Shown: in pieces, positions 1-8,052 of the stretch | Numbering within the stretch: the stretch's first letter is position 1 | Layout of the letters: each line of letters begins with the position of its first letter | Source of the DNA: Neisseria sicca | Lineage (GTDB): Bacteria; Pseudomonadota; Gammaproteobacteria; Burkholderiales; Neisseriaceae | Direction of reading: 5' to 3' | DNA: 64,000 nt | Assembly (NCBI RefSeq): GCF_003044565.1 | Contig: NZ_POXG01000009.1 | Coordinates: 48,864-112,863 of the forward strand | The notes under the pieces: generated by a model | Database searches by the model: none | Told to the model about the DNA's origin: nothing | What the model saw: only the letters and a program-made list of their open reading frames with translations | Program-made: the position numbers and the translations under genes

Positions 1-1
1 G

Positions 2-406
2 CATGATTTCCTTGCCGATTTGGGCTTCTCCCATATCCGCGCCATGCCTTCCAGCGTTTGGATGGTGGATGCGGGAACGCGCTGGCTGGACAACCGCCTG
101 ACAGTCGGCACGCGCATCAGCTATACGGGCAAAGACACCGTGGCTGAAGGCGTGGATGTCGATACTCAGGTTCAGACGACCCGCCAAGTTGCCGGCAATC
201 CCAAAATTATCGATCTTTACGCCACTTGGCAGGCGCGTAAAAACCTGCGTTTTTTCTTTAATATCGACAACCTGACCAACCGCGTTTACAACTACCCGCT
301 CAGCGGCGGCACACTCGCCACAGGCAATTTGGGCGAGGGCAACAACGTCAACCAAGGCACGGGACGCGGGCGGACGATATACGGCGGTCTGACCTTGAAA
401 TTCTAA
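2..406 (+). CDS. TonB-dependent heme receptor, C-terminal part (gene truncated by window edge)
   Basis: This is the last ~134 residues of an outer-membrane TonB-dependent receptor; the reading frame is open to the window edge, so the plug domain and most of the barrel lie outside. The visible part alternates polar and hydrophobic residues as beta-barrel strands do, contains the family hallmark FFFNIDNLTNRVY near the end, and finishes in ...LTLKF with the terminal Phe recognised by the BAM machinery. Heme as substrate is inferred from the downstream genes (ChaN-like, HemS, HmuTUV). An uptake-sequence hairpin follows directly after the stop codon. A HmbR/HemR-type receptor is the best guess; the exact class cannot be told from this fragment. 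Confidence 0.85.
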   Translation, partial: HDFLADLGFSHIRAMPSSVWMVDAGTRWLDNRLTVGTRISYTGKDTVAEGVDVDTQVQTTRQVAGNPKIIDLYATWQARKNLRFFFNIDNLTNRVYNYPLSGGTLATGNLGEGNNVNQGTGRGRTIYGGLTLKF

Positions 407-407
407 A

Positions 408-445
408 AGGTCGTCTGAAAAGCGCAAACGTCGTTTCAGACGACC
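408..445. terminator. Inverted uptake-sequence pair after the TonB receptor
   Basis: AGGTCGTCTGAA at 408-419 and its reverse complement at 434-445 form a 12-bp stem with a short loop. The hairpin lies between the receptor and the ChaN-like gene. It lacks a clean T-run, so it could be a weak terminator or only an uptake signal. Confidence 0.6.
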
Positions 446-464
446 CCAAACCGACAGGACAAAC

Positions 465-1265
465 ATGATGTTCAAACCGATTTTATACAGGCTCGCCGCT
501 GCCGCTTGGCTGTTTGCGGCAGCCACCGTCCACGCCGCCGCACCGCAAGGGCGGATTTACGATACGCAGGCGGGGCGGGAAATTGCGCCCGAAGCTTTGG
601 TGCAGCAGTTGAAGCAGGCGGATGTCGTCTTAATCGGCGAGAAACACGACGAAGCGGCGCACCACAACGCGGAAACATGGCTGTTGGCTCAGACTGCCGA
701 TGCAAGGCAGTCAGGCTCGGTGCTTTTGGAAATGCTGGACGCTTCGCAGCAGCGGCAGGTTGGCGAAGTGCAGGCATGGATGCAGTCGGGCGGTAAAACC
801 ACGCCGCGCCGCCTGAATGAAAAAATGGGCTGGAACAACGCATGGCAATGGCAGGATTACAGCACGCTCGTCCATTTTCTGATGGGACAAAAAGCCAAAG
901 TTTTGGCAGCAAACCCCGATCGCGCCGCCGTGCGACAGGCAGCTTCGTTCGTGCCGCAAGGGAAAGCGGGCGGCGATGCGCGCGTACGCGAGGCGTTGGG
1001 CAAAATCATGGGCGGCAACCACGGCAGCACTGACGGGCTGGTGTCCATGCAGCAGTTTAAAGACCACACAATGGCGCAAAACCTGATTGCCGCGCCCAAA
1101 CCCGCCTGGATGCTGGCGGGCGCGATACATACGTCCAAGCAGCTCGGCGTCCCCTTGTTTCTGCGCGATGCGGGCTATGGCGGCAAAGTGAAGGTCGTGA
1201 TACTCGCCGACCCTGCCAACAGCCCCGAAAACGAACATGGCGATTTTATTTGGTATGTGAAATAG
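465..1265 (+). CDS. ChaN-like heme-binding periplasmic protein (Cofac_haem_bdg family)
   Basis: This 266-residue protein has an N-terminal signal peptide (positive start, LAAAAWLFAAATVHA, cleavage near residue 24) and no lipobox, so it should be periplasmic or secreted rather than a lipoprotein. The core carries the ChaN/DUF399 signature: VVLIGEKHDEAAHH near residues 55-68, VLLEML, and the late LAGAIHTSKQLGVPLFL block. ChaN of Campylobacter is an iron-regulated heme-binding lipoprotein. The gene sits between the receptor and hemS, consistent with handing heme from the receptor to the periplasmic carrier; that role is inference. Two in-frame ATGs (465 and 468) are possible starts, both behind AGGA. 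Confidence 0.8.
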   Translation: MMFKPILYRLAAAAWLFAAATVHAAAPQGRIYDTQAGREIAPEALVQQLKQADVVLIGEKHDEAAHHNAETWLLAQTADARQSGSVLLEMLDASQQRQVGEVQAWMQSGGKTTPRRLNEKMGWNNAWQWQDYSTLVHFLMGQKAKVLAANPDRAAVRQAASFVPQGKAGGDARVREALGKIMGGNHGSTDGLVSMQQFKDHTMAQNLIAAPKPAWMLAGAIHTSKQLGVPLFLRDAGYGGKVKVVILADPANSPENEHGDFIWYVK

Positions 1266-1282
1266 ACGTGCAGTCAAGATAC

Positions 1283-1398
1283 AGGTCGTCTGAAAACGTA
1301 GGTTGGATTCTCGAATCCGACAGCCTGTTTCTTATGTTTTAGAAGCATAAAGCATGAATGTCGGATACAAGTATCCGACTACGTTTTTCAGACGACCT
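1283..1398. repeat. Nested palindrome element: DUS, GTAG-palindrome, palindrome-CTAC, inverted DUS
   Basis: An outer inverted uptake-sequence pair (1283-1294 and 1387-1398) encloses two palindromic units, 1298-1321 (core ATTCTCGAAT) and 1360-1382 (core ATACAAGTAT), pointing towards each other with a 38-nt spacer. Both have GTCGGAT/ATCCGAC-type arms and GTAG/CTAC at their outer end. A third copy of this subfamily lies at 5633-5655. Confidence 0.7.
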
Positions 1399-1438
1399 CC
1401 CAAACCATACGCAACCCACCACAAGGAAAGACGGAAAA

Positions 1439-2467
1439 ATGCCCGAACCAACCCTTTACGAACGTTATCTCGAACTCAAAAAACAAGGCGTCCACCAGCG
1501 CGATGCCGTTGCGCGCCTGGGCGTCAGTGAAGGCGAACTCGTTGCCGCCTTCCCCGAGACGCAATATCTGGGCGGCAACTGCGCCGACTTCCTGCACGAA
1601 CTCGAAGCCTTGGGCGAAGTGAAAAGCGCGGTACGCAATGTTGCCGCGTTGTCCGAAAAAACAGGTATTTACCGCAACCTCGAACTCTCGCCCATGATGG
1701 GGACAGCCATTAATTTGGGCGGACTGGATTTGCGCCTTTTTATGCGCCATTGGAAACACATCTTCGCCGTCCGCAACGGCGAGGCGCGCGCGTTTCATTT
1801 TTACGATGCGGCGGGCAAAGCCATTCAGAAAGTCCATCTGACCGAAGCTGCCACCGTACCCGTATGGGAACGCCTGTGCGCCGCCTACCGCACGGATGCC
1901 GCGCCTGTTTTTGAAACGCCGCCCGAAGTCGCGCCCTACGAAAACGTCGAGCTGACGGACGATGCGCTTGCCGCCTATCGTGAAGAGTGGAAAGGGCTGA
2001 AAAACGTCCACCATTTCCGCATCGTCCTCTCCCAATTCGGTATAGACCGCCTGCAAGGTTTGGAATACGCGCCTGAAGGCGACGCGCAAAAACTGAAGCG
2101 CGAAACCGTCGAGTTCATTTTCCGCCAATGCGCCGAAAGAGGCACGACCCTGCTCGTGTTTGTCAACAACAGCGGCATCGTACAAATCCAAACCGGACAG
2201 GTTCACCATGTCGATCGCGCCGACGGCTGGCTGACCGTCAGCGATTTTGCCGAAGAAAAATTCAATTTCTTCCTCGACGACGCCAAGCTCGCCGAACTTT
2301 GGTTCGTCCGCCGTCCGGGCAGCAATGGCATTGTCCACAGCATCGAAGCCTACGATGACCGCCGCAATTTGGTGCTGCAACTGTTCGGCAGACCTGCCGA
2401 TGCCGAAGCGGAATCCGAAGCGTGGCGCGCGCTGATTGCCGAAGTGCGCCAAACATACGGGCTGTAA
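1439..2467 (+). CDS. hemS: Hemin-degrading factor HemS/HmuS family
   Basis: This cytoplasmic protein of 342 residues belongs to the HemS/ChuS/PhuS family, which binds imported heme and in some members degrades it or passes it to a heme oxygenase. It has the typical two-repeat layout: the N-terminal half includes LEALGEVKSAVRN, YRNLELSPMMG and LRLFMRHWKHIFAV, and the second half repeats the pattern with FVNNSGIVQIQTG and a conserved H-V-D-R-A-D-G-W-L region. I chose ATG 1439 rather than an upstream in-frame ATG at 1358 because AAGGAA lies just upstream and the protein then starts MPEPTLYERYLELKKQG, as in the family. It precedes hmuT in the same orientation. Confidence 0.9.
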   Translation: MPEPTLYERYLELKKQGVHQRDAVARLGVSEGELVAAFPETQYLGGNCADFLHELEALGEVKSAVRNVAALSEKTGIYRNLELSPMMGTAINLGGLDLRLFMRHWKHIFAVRNGEARAFHFYDAAGKAIQKVHLTEAATVPVWERLCAAYRTDAAPVFETPPEVAPYENVELTDDALAAYREEWKGLKNVHHFRIVLSQFGIDRLQGLEYAPEGDAQKLKRETVEFIFRQCAERGTTLLVFVNNSGIVQIQTGQVHHVDRADGWLTVSDFAEEKFNFFLDDAKLAELWFVRRPGSNGIVHSIEAYDDRRNLVLQLFGRPADAEAESEAWRALIAEVRQTYGL

Positions 2468-2483
2468 TCTTTTTAAACCCACA

Positions 2484-2520
2484 CCTCGTCTGAAATCTCG
2501 TTTTGGGTTTTCAGACGACC
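2484..2520. terminator. Imperfect inverted uptake-sequence hairpin between hemS and hmuT
   Basis: CTCGTCTGAAA and TTTCAGACGACC face each other over a short T/G-rich loop. The left arm has a one-base change from the standard uptake sequence. It may modulate read-through from hemS into hmuT. Confidence 0.5.
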
Positions 2521-2550
2521 TCCAAACCCCGCAAACCATACGGAAACATC

Positions 2551-3339
2551 ATGAAAAAACACATCTTCGCCGCCGTCCTGACCCTGCTTGCCGCCCATGC
2601 CGCCGCGCAGCGCGTCGTGATCCTGACGCCCGACGTTGCCGACATCGCCGCCAAACTCGGTGCGGACAAAGAAGTTGTCGGCATACACGAGTTCAACCGC
2701 AACCCCGCCTATAAAAACACGCCGTCCATCGGCTTCTACCGCAATTTCTCCGCCGAACCCATCATCGCCAAAAAGCCCGATTTGGTGATCGGAAGCTGGA
2801 TGGCGAAACCCGACGGCATTTACGCCCAACTCAGCCGCGCCGGTGTCAAAGCGGAAAACGTCAATTCAAACGAAACGCTGGAGCAATACCAGCAAAGTTT
2901 TGCCCGCATCGGCAAATTGTTGGGCAAGGAAAAGCAGGCGCAGGCTTTGGCGCAGCAGTTTAAAAGCAGCATCAAGGCGCAGCCTGCTAACGGCAAACGC
3001 TACATCCTCAGCTACGACGGTCGTTATGTTGCGGGTAAAAACACTGTCGGCGACGTGCTGATCCGTTTGGCAGGCGGGACGAACGCGGCGGCTTCGGTGG
3101 ACGGACTCAAACCGTTCTCGCGCGAAGGCTGGCTCAACGCGAAACCTGACGTCATCATCATCGCCAAACACAATGAAAAAGCCCTCGGCGGTCTCGACAA
3201 AATCATGACGCGCCCCGAAATCGCTTCCAGCCCCGCCGGAAAAAACAAACGCATCCTGTTCTGGCAGGCGGACGACTATATGCGCTACGGCCTCTACACG
3301 CCCGACATCGTCCGCAAGCTGCATGATTTAGGGAAATAA
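2551..3339 (+). CDS. hmuT: Heme ABC transporter, periplasmic substrate-binding protein
   Basis: This 262-residue class III binding protein (Peripla_BP_2 fold) captures heme in the periplasm for the HmuUV transporter. It begins MKKHIFAAVLTLLAAHAAAQ, a cleavable signal peptide ending near residue 19, with no lipobox. Family features are the early RVVILTPDVADIAAKLGA strand, PDLVIGS, the long central helix with repeated Q/A residues that links the two lobes, and the C-terminal DVIIIAKHNE region. I chose ATG 2551; upstream in-frame starts would encode uptake-sequence DNA. hmuU and hmuV follow, separated by about 230 bases holding an uptake-sequence pair. Confidence 0.92.
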   Translation: MKKHIFAAVLTLLAAHAAAQRVVILTPDVADIAAKLGADKEVVGIHEFNRNPAYKNTPSIGFYRNFSAEPIIAKKPDLVIGSWMAKPDGIYAQLSRAGVKAENVNSNETLEQYQQSFARIGKLLGKEKQAQALAQQFKSSIKAQPANGKRYILSYDGRYVAGKNTVGDVLIRLAGGTNAAASVDGLKPFSREGWLNAKPDVIIIAKHNEKALGGLDKIMTRPEIASSPAGKNKRILFWQADDYMRYGLYTPDIVRKLHDLGK

Positions 3340-3566
3340 GGGGCGGTCGTCTGAAAGTTGCGTGATGGCACGAAGTCGGATGGGACAATCCGGCTTTTTG
3401 TCGGTTTCAGACGACCTTCTTTTGCCGTCGTTGTTTCGGAACGGATGCACATGAAGGCAACGATGTTCTACGTTCGTTTATCGTGAACAGGTCGTCTGAA
3501 AACGGGCAACGGCGAATCCGTCGGCGTTTCGCAGCCGCTGCCGAATACTCTTCAAAGAATCACAAC
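3340..3566. other. hmuT-hmuU spacer with uptake sequences
   Basis: This 227-bp spacer holds GTCGTCTGAAA (about 3348), an inverted copy near 3406-3417 that closes a 70-base loop, and another forward copy at about 3490. Only weak ribosome-binding sequence (AAAGAAT) precedes hmuU. Confidence 0.5.
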
Positions 3567-4499
3567 ATGAAAAAATGGCTTCCGGCGTTGCCGGTTTTAT
3601 CTTTGTTTCTGATCTGGTTTTGCGCCGGAGTGGGCGAGGGTGGGTGGAGCAATCCGCTTGCCGCCGATCCCGTGTTGATGGAAATCCGCCTGCCGCGTAT
3701 TTTTGTCGCTTTGCTGGTCGGTGCGGCACTTTCCGCCAGCGGTGCGGCGTTGCAGGCGTTGTTTGAAAACCCGCTTGCCGATCCGAGCCTGATTGGTACG
3801 TCGGGCGGGGCGGCAATGGGCGTGGTGCTGGCGATTGCGATGGGCTGGAGCATCGCCGTGCCGCTGGCGGCATTTGCGGGCGCGTTTGCCGTCTGTATCC
3901 TGATTCTGCTCGGACACCGTCTGGTCGGCGGCGGCAAGCTGGGGCTGTTGGTCATGGGTTTTGTGGTCAGCGCTTTGTGCGGCGCGTTGGTCAGCCTGAT
4001 TCTCTTCCTTTCAGACGACATGGCATTGCGCAGCGCCATGACTTGGCTCTCGGGCAGCTTCTCCGAAGCAGGCTTTGTTTCGCCCGCTTACGCAGGCGGC
4101 GTGATGCTGGCGGGACTGGTCGTGTTGACCGCCGTCGGCCGCCGTCTCGACTATCTGCTCTTGGGCGACGAAACCGCGCACACTATGGGCATCAGTGTCG
4201 CCGCCACCCGCGTGGCAACCATCATCGGTGCGGCTTTGATGACTGGTGCCGCCGTCTCGCTCGGCGGCATCATCGGTTTCGTCGGCATGATGATACCCAA
4301 CGTATTAGCGCAGGCAGTCGGCGGCTCGCGCACCCGCCTGATTATCCTGTCCGCCGCCGTCGGCTCGATTTTTATGTTGCTCGCCGATACGTTTGCCCGT
4401 TGGGTGGTGTACCCCATCGACCTGCCCGTCGGCATCGTCATCGCCATTTTGGGCGGGCCGTTTTTCCTGTGGCTGATTGTCAAAGACCAAAGGAGCTGA
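3567..4499 (+). CDS. hmuU: Heme ABC transporter permease (FecCD family)
   Basis: This 310-residue inner-membrane permease has about nine to ten hydrophobic segments. It shows the FecCD/BtuC signatures RLPRIFVALLVGAALSASGA near residues 35-54, NPLADPSLIGTSGGAA with the conserved L-G/T-S-G-A motif, and the late LGGIIGFVGMMIPN followed by DLPVGIVIAILGGPFFLWL, the cytoplasmic helix contacting the ATPase. With HmuT and HmuV it imports heme. The start at 3567 gives MKKWLPALPVLSLFLIW, a normal first membrane segment. It ends 1 base before hmuV, so the two are translationally close. An in-frame uptake sequence (TTTCAGACGAC near 4010) encodes part of a loop. Confidence 0.92.
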   Translation: MKKWLPALPVLSLFLIWFCAGVGEGGWSNPLAADPVLMEIRLPRIFVALLVGAALSASGAALQALFENPLADPSLIGTSGGAAMGVVLAIAMGWSIAVPLAAFAGAFAVCILILLGHRLVGGGKLGLLVMGFVVSALCGALVSLILFLSDDMALRSAMTWLSGSFSEAGFVSPAYAGGVMLAGLVVLTAVGRRLDYLLLGDETAHTMGISVAATRVATIIGAALMTGAAVSLGGIIGFVGMMIPNVLAQAVGGSRTRLIILSAAVGSIFMLLADTFARWVVYPIDLPVGIVIAILGGPFFLWLIVKDQRS

Positions 4500-4500
4500 C

Positions 4501-5244
4501 ATGGCATTGCTGATCGAAAACTGCACCGTCAAAGCCGGAAAACGCACCATCCTGTCTTTGGAACGCGCCGAATTTCCCCAATGCGCCGTCAGCGCGGTCA
4601 TCGGTCCCAACGGCGCGGGCAAGTCTACCCTGCTCAAACAGTTCCTCTACCATCCGCAAGCAAGCTGGTGTGGAACGCCCATGAAGGACGCGCTCAAACA
4701 ACATAAAATCGCCTGGGTCGGTCAACACGAACATTTCAACCTCCCCATGACACTGTCCGAATACGTCCTCATCGGGCGATACCCCAAACTCGCCTGGTAT
4801 CGGCGACCCAAACAGGCAGACACCCGACGCGCCCAAGCCCTGCTCGAGCATTTCGACCTCGCCGACCTGCAACACAAACGCATCCAAACCCTCTCCGGCG
4901 GCGAACAGCAACGCGCCGCCGTCATCCGCGCGCTGTTGCAGGATGCCGAAGTCCTCTTTCTCGACGAACCGACCAACCATCTCGACGTCCGCTATCAACA
5001 CAGCCTGATGCAGCACCTCACCACCTTGCCCGAACAAGGCATGACCGTCGTCATGGTGTTGCACGACCTCAACCTCGCTACCCACTACGCCAGCCACATC
5101 ACGCTGATGAAAAACGGCAGCATCACCGCTGCAGGCGCAACCGCCGACATCATGCACGCCGAACGCCTCAGCCAAACCTACGACTGGCGCATCCTCGAAT
5201 GCACCGCCAACGGCAAAACGTGGTTTCAAGCGGAGACTTTGTGA
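4501..5244 (+). CDS. hmuV: Heme ABC transporter ATP-binding protein
   Basis: This 247-residue ABC ATPase drives heme import through HmuU. Visible motifs are Walker A GPNGAGKST (residues 35-43), the Q-loop WVGQHEHFN, the signature LSGGEQQRAAV, Walker B VLFLDEPTNHLD and the H-loop VVMVLHDLNLA. Its ATG at 4501 overlaps the end of the hmuU ribosome-binding context (AAAGGAGCTGAC), a strong Shine-Dalgarno site. It is the last gene of the heme locus and is followed by an uptake-sequence terminator at 5301-5337. Confidence 0.93.
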   Translation: MALLIENCTVKAGKRTILSLERAEFPQCAVSAVIGPNGAGKSTLLKQFLYHPQASWCGTPMKDALKQHKIAWVGQHEHFNLPMTLSEYVLIGRYPKLAWYRRPKQADTRRAQALLEHFDLADLQHKRIQTLSGGEQQRAAVIRALLQDAEVLFLDEPTNHLDVRYQHSLMQHLTTLPEQGMTVVMVLHDLNLATHYASHITLMKNGSITAAGATADIMHAERLSQTYDWRILECTANGKTWFQAETL

Positions 5245-5300
5245 GGGGGTGTCTGAAAAGCGGTTGTATCACGGGTGGTTTGTAAAATGAATCTCCGCAA

Positions 5301-5337
5301 AAAGGTCGTCTGAAAAAGAAATGTTCAGACGACCTTT
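5301..5337 (+). terminator. Terminator of the heme uptake locus (uptake-sequence hairpin)
   Basis: AAAGGTCGTCTGAA and TTCAGACGACCTTT pair over a short A-rich loop and end in a short T-run, a bidirectional-looking rho-independent terminator. Confidence 0.75.
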
Positions 5338-5680
5338 ATCGTCAATATAAATAAGAGATACCCATGACGTCATTTCCTGACCTGCGTAGCAACTGTATTT
5401 TCACCCCGTCGGGCAAAAATACCAAAACTCAAATCAAGCCGTTTGGATACCGTTTTCGGCAAAGTAATCATTCAATATCGTCAGTAGTCGGTATGCATTG
5501 TAGCGTGAGCTTTGCCCACGATAATGTTGGGTAAAAGAGGTCGTCTGAAATTTTGAGTTTCATTCGTGGGCAAAGCCCACGCTACGGGTTTCTATTCTCT
5601 CTTGCTACGGCTTATCGTAAGTTGTTGAGTGTGTAGTCGGATTCTCGAATCTGACAACTTTAGACGTTGGGAATCCTCGC
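5338..5680. repeat. Intergenic stretch made of short palindromic repeats
   Basis: No gene is visible between hmuV and gluconokinase. The stretch holds a GTAGCGTGAGC-type palindrome at 5500-5520, an uptake sequence at about 5538-5549, an inverted palindrome copy at 5565-5585 (CGTGGGCAAAGCCCACG then CTAC), and a GTAGTCGGATTCTCGAAT unit at 5633-5655. Confidence 0.7.
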
Positions 5681-5713
5681 AAAAAAGGTCGTCTGAAATT
5701 TTCAGACGACCTT
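5681..5713 (-). terminator. Terminator of gluconokinase
   Basis: A near-perfect hairpin of two inverted uptake sequences with A6 on the left and TT on the right. Read on the minus strand, it gives a stem followed by a T-run just downstream of the gluconokinase stop. Confidence 0.75.
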
Positions 5714-5738
5714 CCTTATAACTATTTACACACTTTCT

Positions 5739-6257
5739 TCACAACAAACCTTCCGCTTTAACCCAAGCCAGAATATCGGCTTCTACGGCTTCGGGCGAAC
5801 CGGGGTTGTCGATTTTGACGCCGTATTCGTCCGCGCCGAGTTCTTCCAGAATTTCCAGTTGCGAATCCAGCATGCCCGCTTTCATGTAATGCCCTTGGCG
5901 CGCCATCATGCGTTCGAGGTTGATGGCTTGCGGCGGTGTCAGGTGGATGAAGGCGGTTTTGCCTTGTGCGCCGCGTAGGATGTCGCGGTATTGGCGTTTC
6001 AAGGCGGAGCAGGTAACGATGGTGTACGCCGCGCCGCTTTGTGCCTGTTCCGTCATCCAGTCGCGCAGGTTGCAGAGCCACGGATAGCGGTCTTCGTCGG
6101 TCAGCGGGATGCCCGCGCCCATTTTGTCGCGGTTGGCTTGGGTGTGGAAATCGTCACCTTCGGCGTAGGGGCATTGGTCGAGGTGTTTTTGCAGGGACAG
6201 GGCGGCGGTGGTTTTGCCGCAGCCGCAAACACCCATCATCACAAAATGCGTCGTCAT
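5739..6257 (-). CDS. gntK: Gluconokinase
   Basis: Gluconokinase (172 residues) phosphorylates gluconate to 6-phosphogluconate for the Entner-Doudoroff and pentose phosphate routes. It has the P-loop GVCGCGKT (residues 9-16) of the GntK/IdnK family, YAEGDDFHTQANRDKM, DRYPWL, the CSALKRQYRD motif and a late R-Q-G-H-Y-M motif. Its length matches the family. The start at 6257 is preceded by AAGGAAGAG. It lies 80 bases downstream of the gluconate permease gene on the same strand, so the pair probably forms an uptake-and-activation operon. Confidence 0.93.
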   Translation of the reverse strand: MTTHFVMMGVCGCGKTTAALSLQKHLDQCPYAEGDDFHTQANRDKMGAGIPLTDEDRYPWLCNLRDWMTEQAQSGAAYTIVTCSALKRQYRDILRGAQGKTAFIHLTPPQAINLERMMARQGHYMKAGMLDSQLEILEELGADEYGVKIDNPGSPEAVEADILAWVKAEGLL

Positions 6258-6337
6258 GTTCTCTTCCTTTGTTGGATTTGAAAAATATAAGGTCGGGCAG
6301 ACGGTTTAGAACGTCTCAAAACCGTTTTCAGACGACC

Positions 6338-7723
6338 TCAAACCACGGCAAACAGCAGCGCCGACACTGAAAAGCCGATGGCGGCAATCAGCGTTTGGTT
6401 GACCGTCCATGTTTTCAGTGTGGTCGGTACGTCCATATCCAAAAGGCGGCCGACCAGCCAGAAGCCCGAGTCGTTGAAGTGGCTGCAACCGACCGAGCCT
6501 GCCGCGGTTGCCAAAACGACGCAGGCGAGTTGCCAGTCGTTGAAGCCTGCGGCGGCAACGGCGGGCGCCATCAATGCGGCGGCAGTCGTCAGCGCGACGG
6601 TTGCCGAACCTTGCGCGATGCACAGCGCCAAAGCCACCAAGAAGCAGCCCAGCAATACGGGTATGCCCAAATTTGCCATGCTGTCCGCCAACGCCTGACC
6701 GATGCCCGATGCGCGCAACACGCCGCCGAACATCCCGCCCGCACCGGTAATCAAGATAACCGAACAAACGGGGGCGAGCGCGCCGTCCACCGTTTTTTCC
6801 AACGCACTCGCCTTCACGCCGCGTTTGCTGCCCAAAACATAAAGTGCCACCAAAACCGAAATCAACAGCGCGACAGGGGTCGAGCCGATCATGCGCGCCA
6901 CTTGCACCCAATGCTCGTCCGCGCTGACGACTTTTTCACTGATTAAGGTGGACAGCCCCGTGTTCATAAAAATCAACAGCATAGGAATCAACATAATGCC
7001 GACTACGGTTGAAGCCTTGGCAGGCGTTTGCGGCTGGTCGTTGTCCACCGTGCCGCCGCTGAGCAAATCAGGGACGGGAACGCGGATGGTGCGTCCCAAA
7101 ACCTGCCCCAGCAGATAGCCGCTGACATACCAAGTGAACATGGCGACGGGCAATCCCAAAATCAGCACCTGACCGATGTTCGCCGAATAAAATTCCGAAG
7201 CCGCAATCGGACCGGGGTGGGGCGGCAGGAAAACGTGCATCACCGAAAACGCGCCGATAGACGCCAAAGCATAAGGCAAGACATCCTGCTTCATGCGCCG
7301 CGCCGTCGCGAAGACAATCGGCAGCATCACCACCAGCCCCGCATCAAAGAAAATCGGGAAGCCGAAAATCAGCGACGCCACGCCCAAAGCAAACGGCGCG
7401 CGCTTTTCGCCAAACATCCGAATCAGCGCATCCGCCAGCGACTGCGCCCCGCCCGAAGTTTCCACCAGCCGCCCGAGCATCGCGCCCAAACCGACCAGCA
7501 AAGCCACGCTGCCGAGCGTACCGCCGAAGTTTTTCAGCAGAACGTCGTTCACAATCTTATCCATCGGCAGCCCCGTCGCCACCGCCGTCAGCAGGCTTAC
7601 CGACACCAACGTCAACAGCGCATGGACACGCAGTTTCACAATCAACAGCAAAATCAGCACAATCGCCATCGCCGCAATACCCAGCAGCCAGCCCGCGCTC
7701 AAAGTCTGAGTCCAACCGTCCAT
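6338..7723 (-). CDS. gntP: Gluconate:H+ symporter (GntP family)
   Basis: This inner-membrane transporter (461 residues, about 12 hydrophobic segments) is of the GntP family, which imports gluconate with protons. Family marks are FGGTLGSVALLVGLGAMLGR, the FGFPIFFDAGLVVMLPI block, FLPPHPGPIAASE, and the late GSATVALTTAAALMAP and GCSHFNDSGFWLV. An AAAGG site precedes the ATG at 7723. The gluconokinase gene follows, which supports gluconate over other sugar acids as substrate. No GntR-type regulator is visible in the window. Confidence 0.92.
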   Translation of the reverse strand: MDGWTQTLSAGWLLGIAAMAIVLILLLIVKLRVHALLTLVSVSLLTAVATGLPMDKIVNDVLLKNFGGTLGSVALLVGLGAMLGRLVETSGGAQSLADALIRMFGEKRAPFALGVASLIFGFPIFFDAGLVVMLPIVFATARRMKQDVLPYALASIGAFSVMHVFLPPHPGPIAASEFYSANIGQVLILGLPVAMFTWYVSGYLLGQVLGRTIRVPVPDLLSGGTVDNDQPQTPAKASTVVGIMLIPMLLIFMNTGLSTLISEKVVSADEHWVQVARMIGSTPVALLISVLVALYVLGSKRGVKASALEKTVDGALAPVCSVILITGAGGMFGGVLRASGIGQALADSMANLGIPVLLGCFLVALALCIAQGSATVALTTAAALMAPAVAAAGFNDWQLACVVLATAAGSVGCSHFNDSGFWLVGRLLDMDVPTTLKTWTVNQTLIAAIGFSVSALLFAVV

Positions 7724-8052
7724 TTTGAAGCCTTTCTTTGTAATCAGAATACAAGGTGATTAAGGTTTTTCAAACGTATCAAATAGACCATAGCACGATT
7801 TGCAACGGGGCGGTATGGCGGGTTTTTGATGCCGTAAGCGATTAATTTTTTGATGAATTTTAATGATGAATGGGAGATAAAATAGAGAGTAGGAAAGATC
7901 AGGTCGGATGAGATATTAAATAAGGCAGAGAGGTCGTCTGAAAGTTTCTTTATCGGGTGTCGGGCATGAAATATTATGCAAAAAGGTCGTCTGAAAACTT
8001 TTCAGACGACCTCTAATATTTTTGAAAATTGAAATGAAAAAACTACCTGCCG
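7724..8052. other. Intergenic stretch upstream of gntP
   Basis: No gene is visible. The stretch is AT-rich and should hold the gntP promoter. It contains one lone uptake sequence at about 7931 and a perfect inverted pair at 7981-8013 that would terminate the DUF4145 gene on the minus strand. Confidence 0.6.
7981..8013 (-). terminator. Uptake-sequence hairpin after the DUF4145 gene
   Basis: AGGTCGTCTGAAAA and TTTTCAGACGACCT form a perfect stem with a two-base loop; A4 precedes on the plus strand, giving a T-run on the minus strand. Confidence 0.7.

Noticed and set aside
1388..2539. 383-codon minus-strand open frame across hemS
   Set aside because: Shadow of hemS; low-complexity Phe/Val/Gly translation, and the sense frame has clear family motifs.
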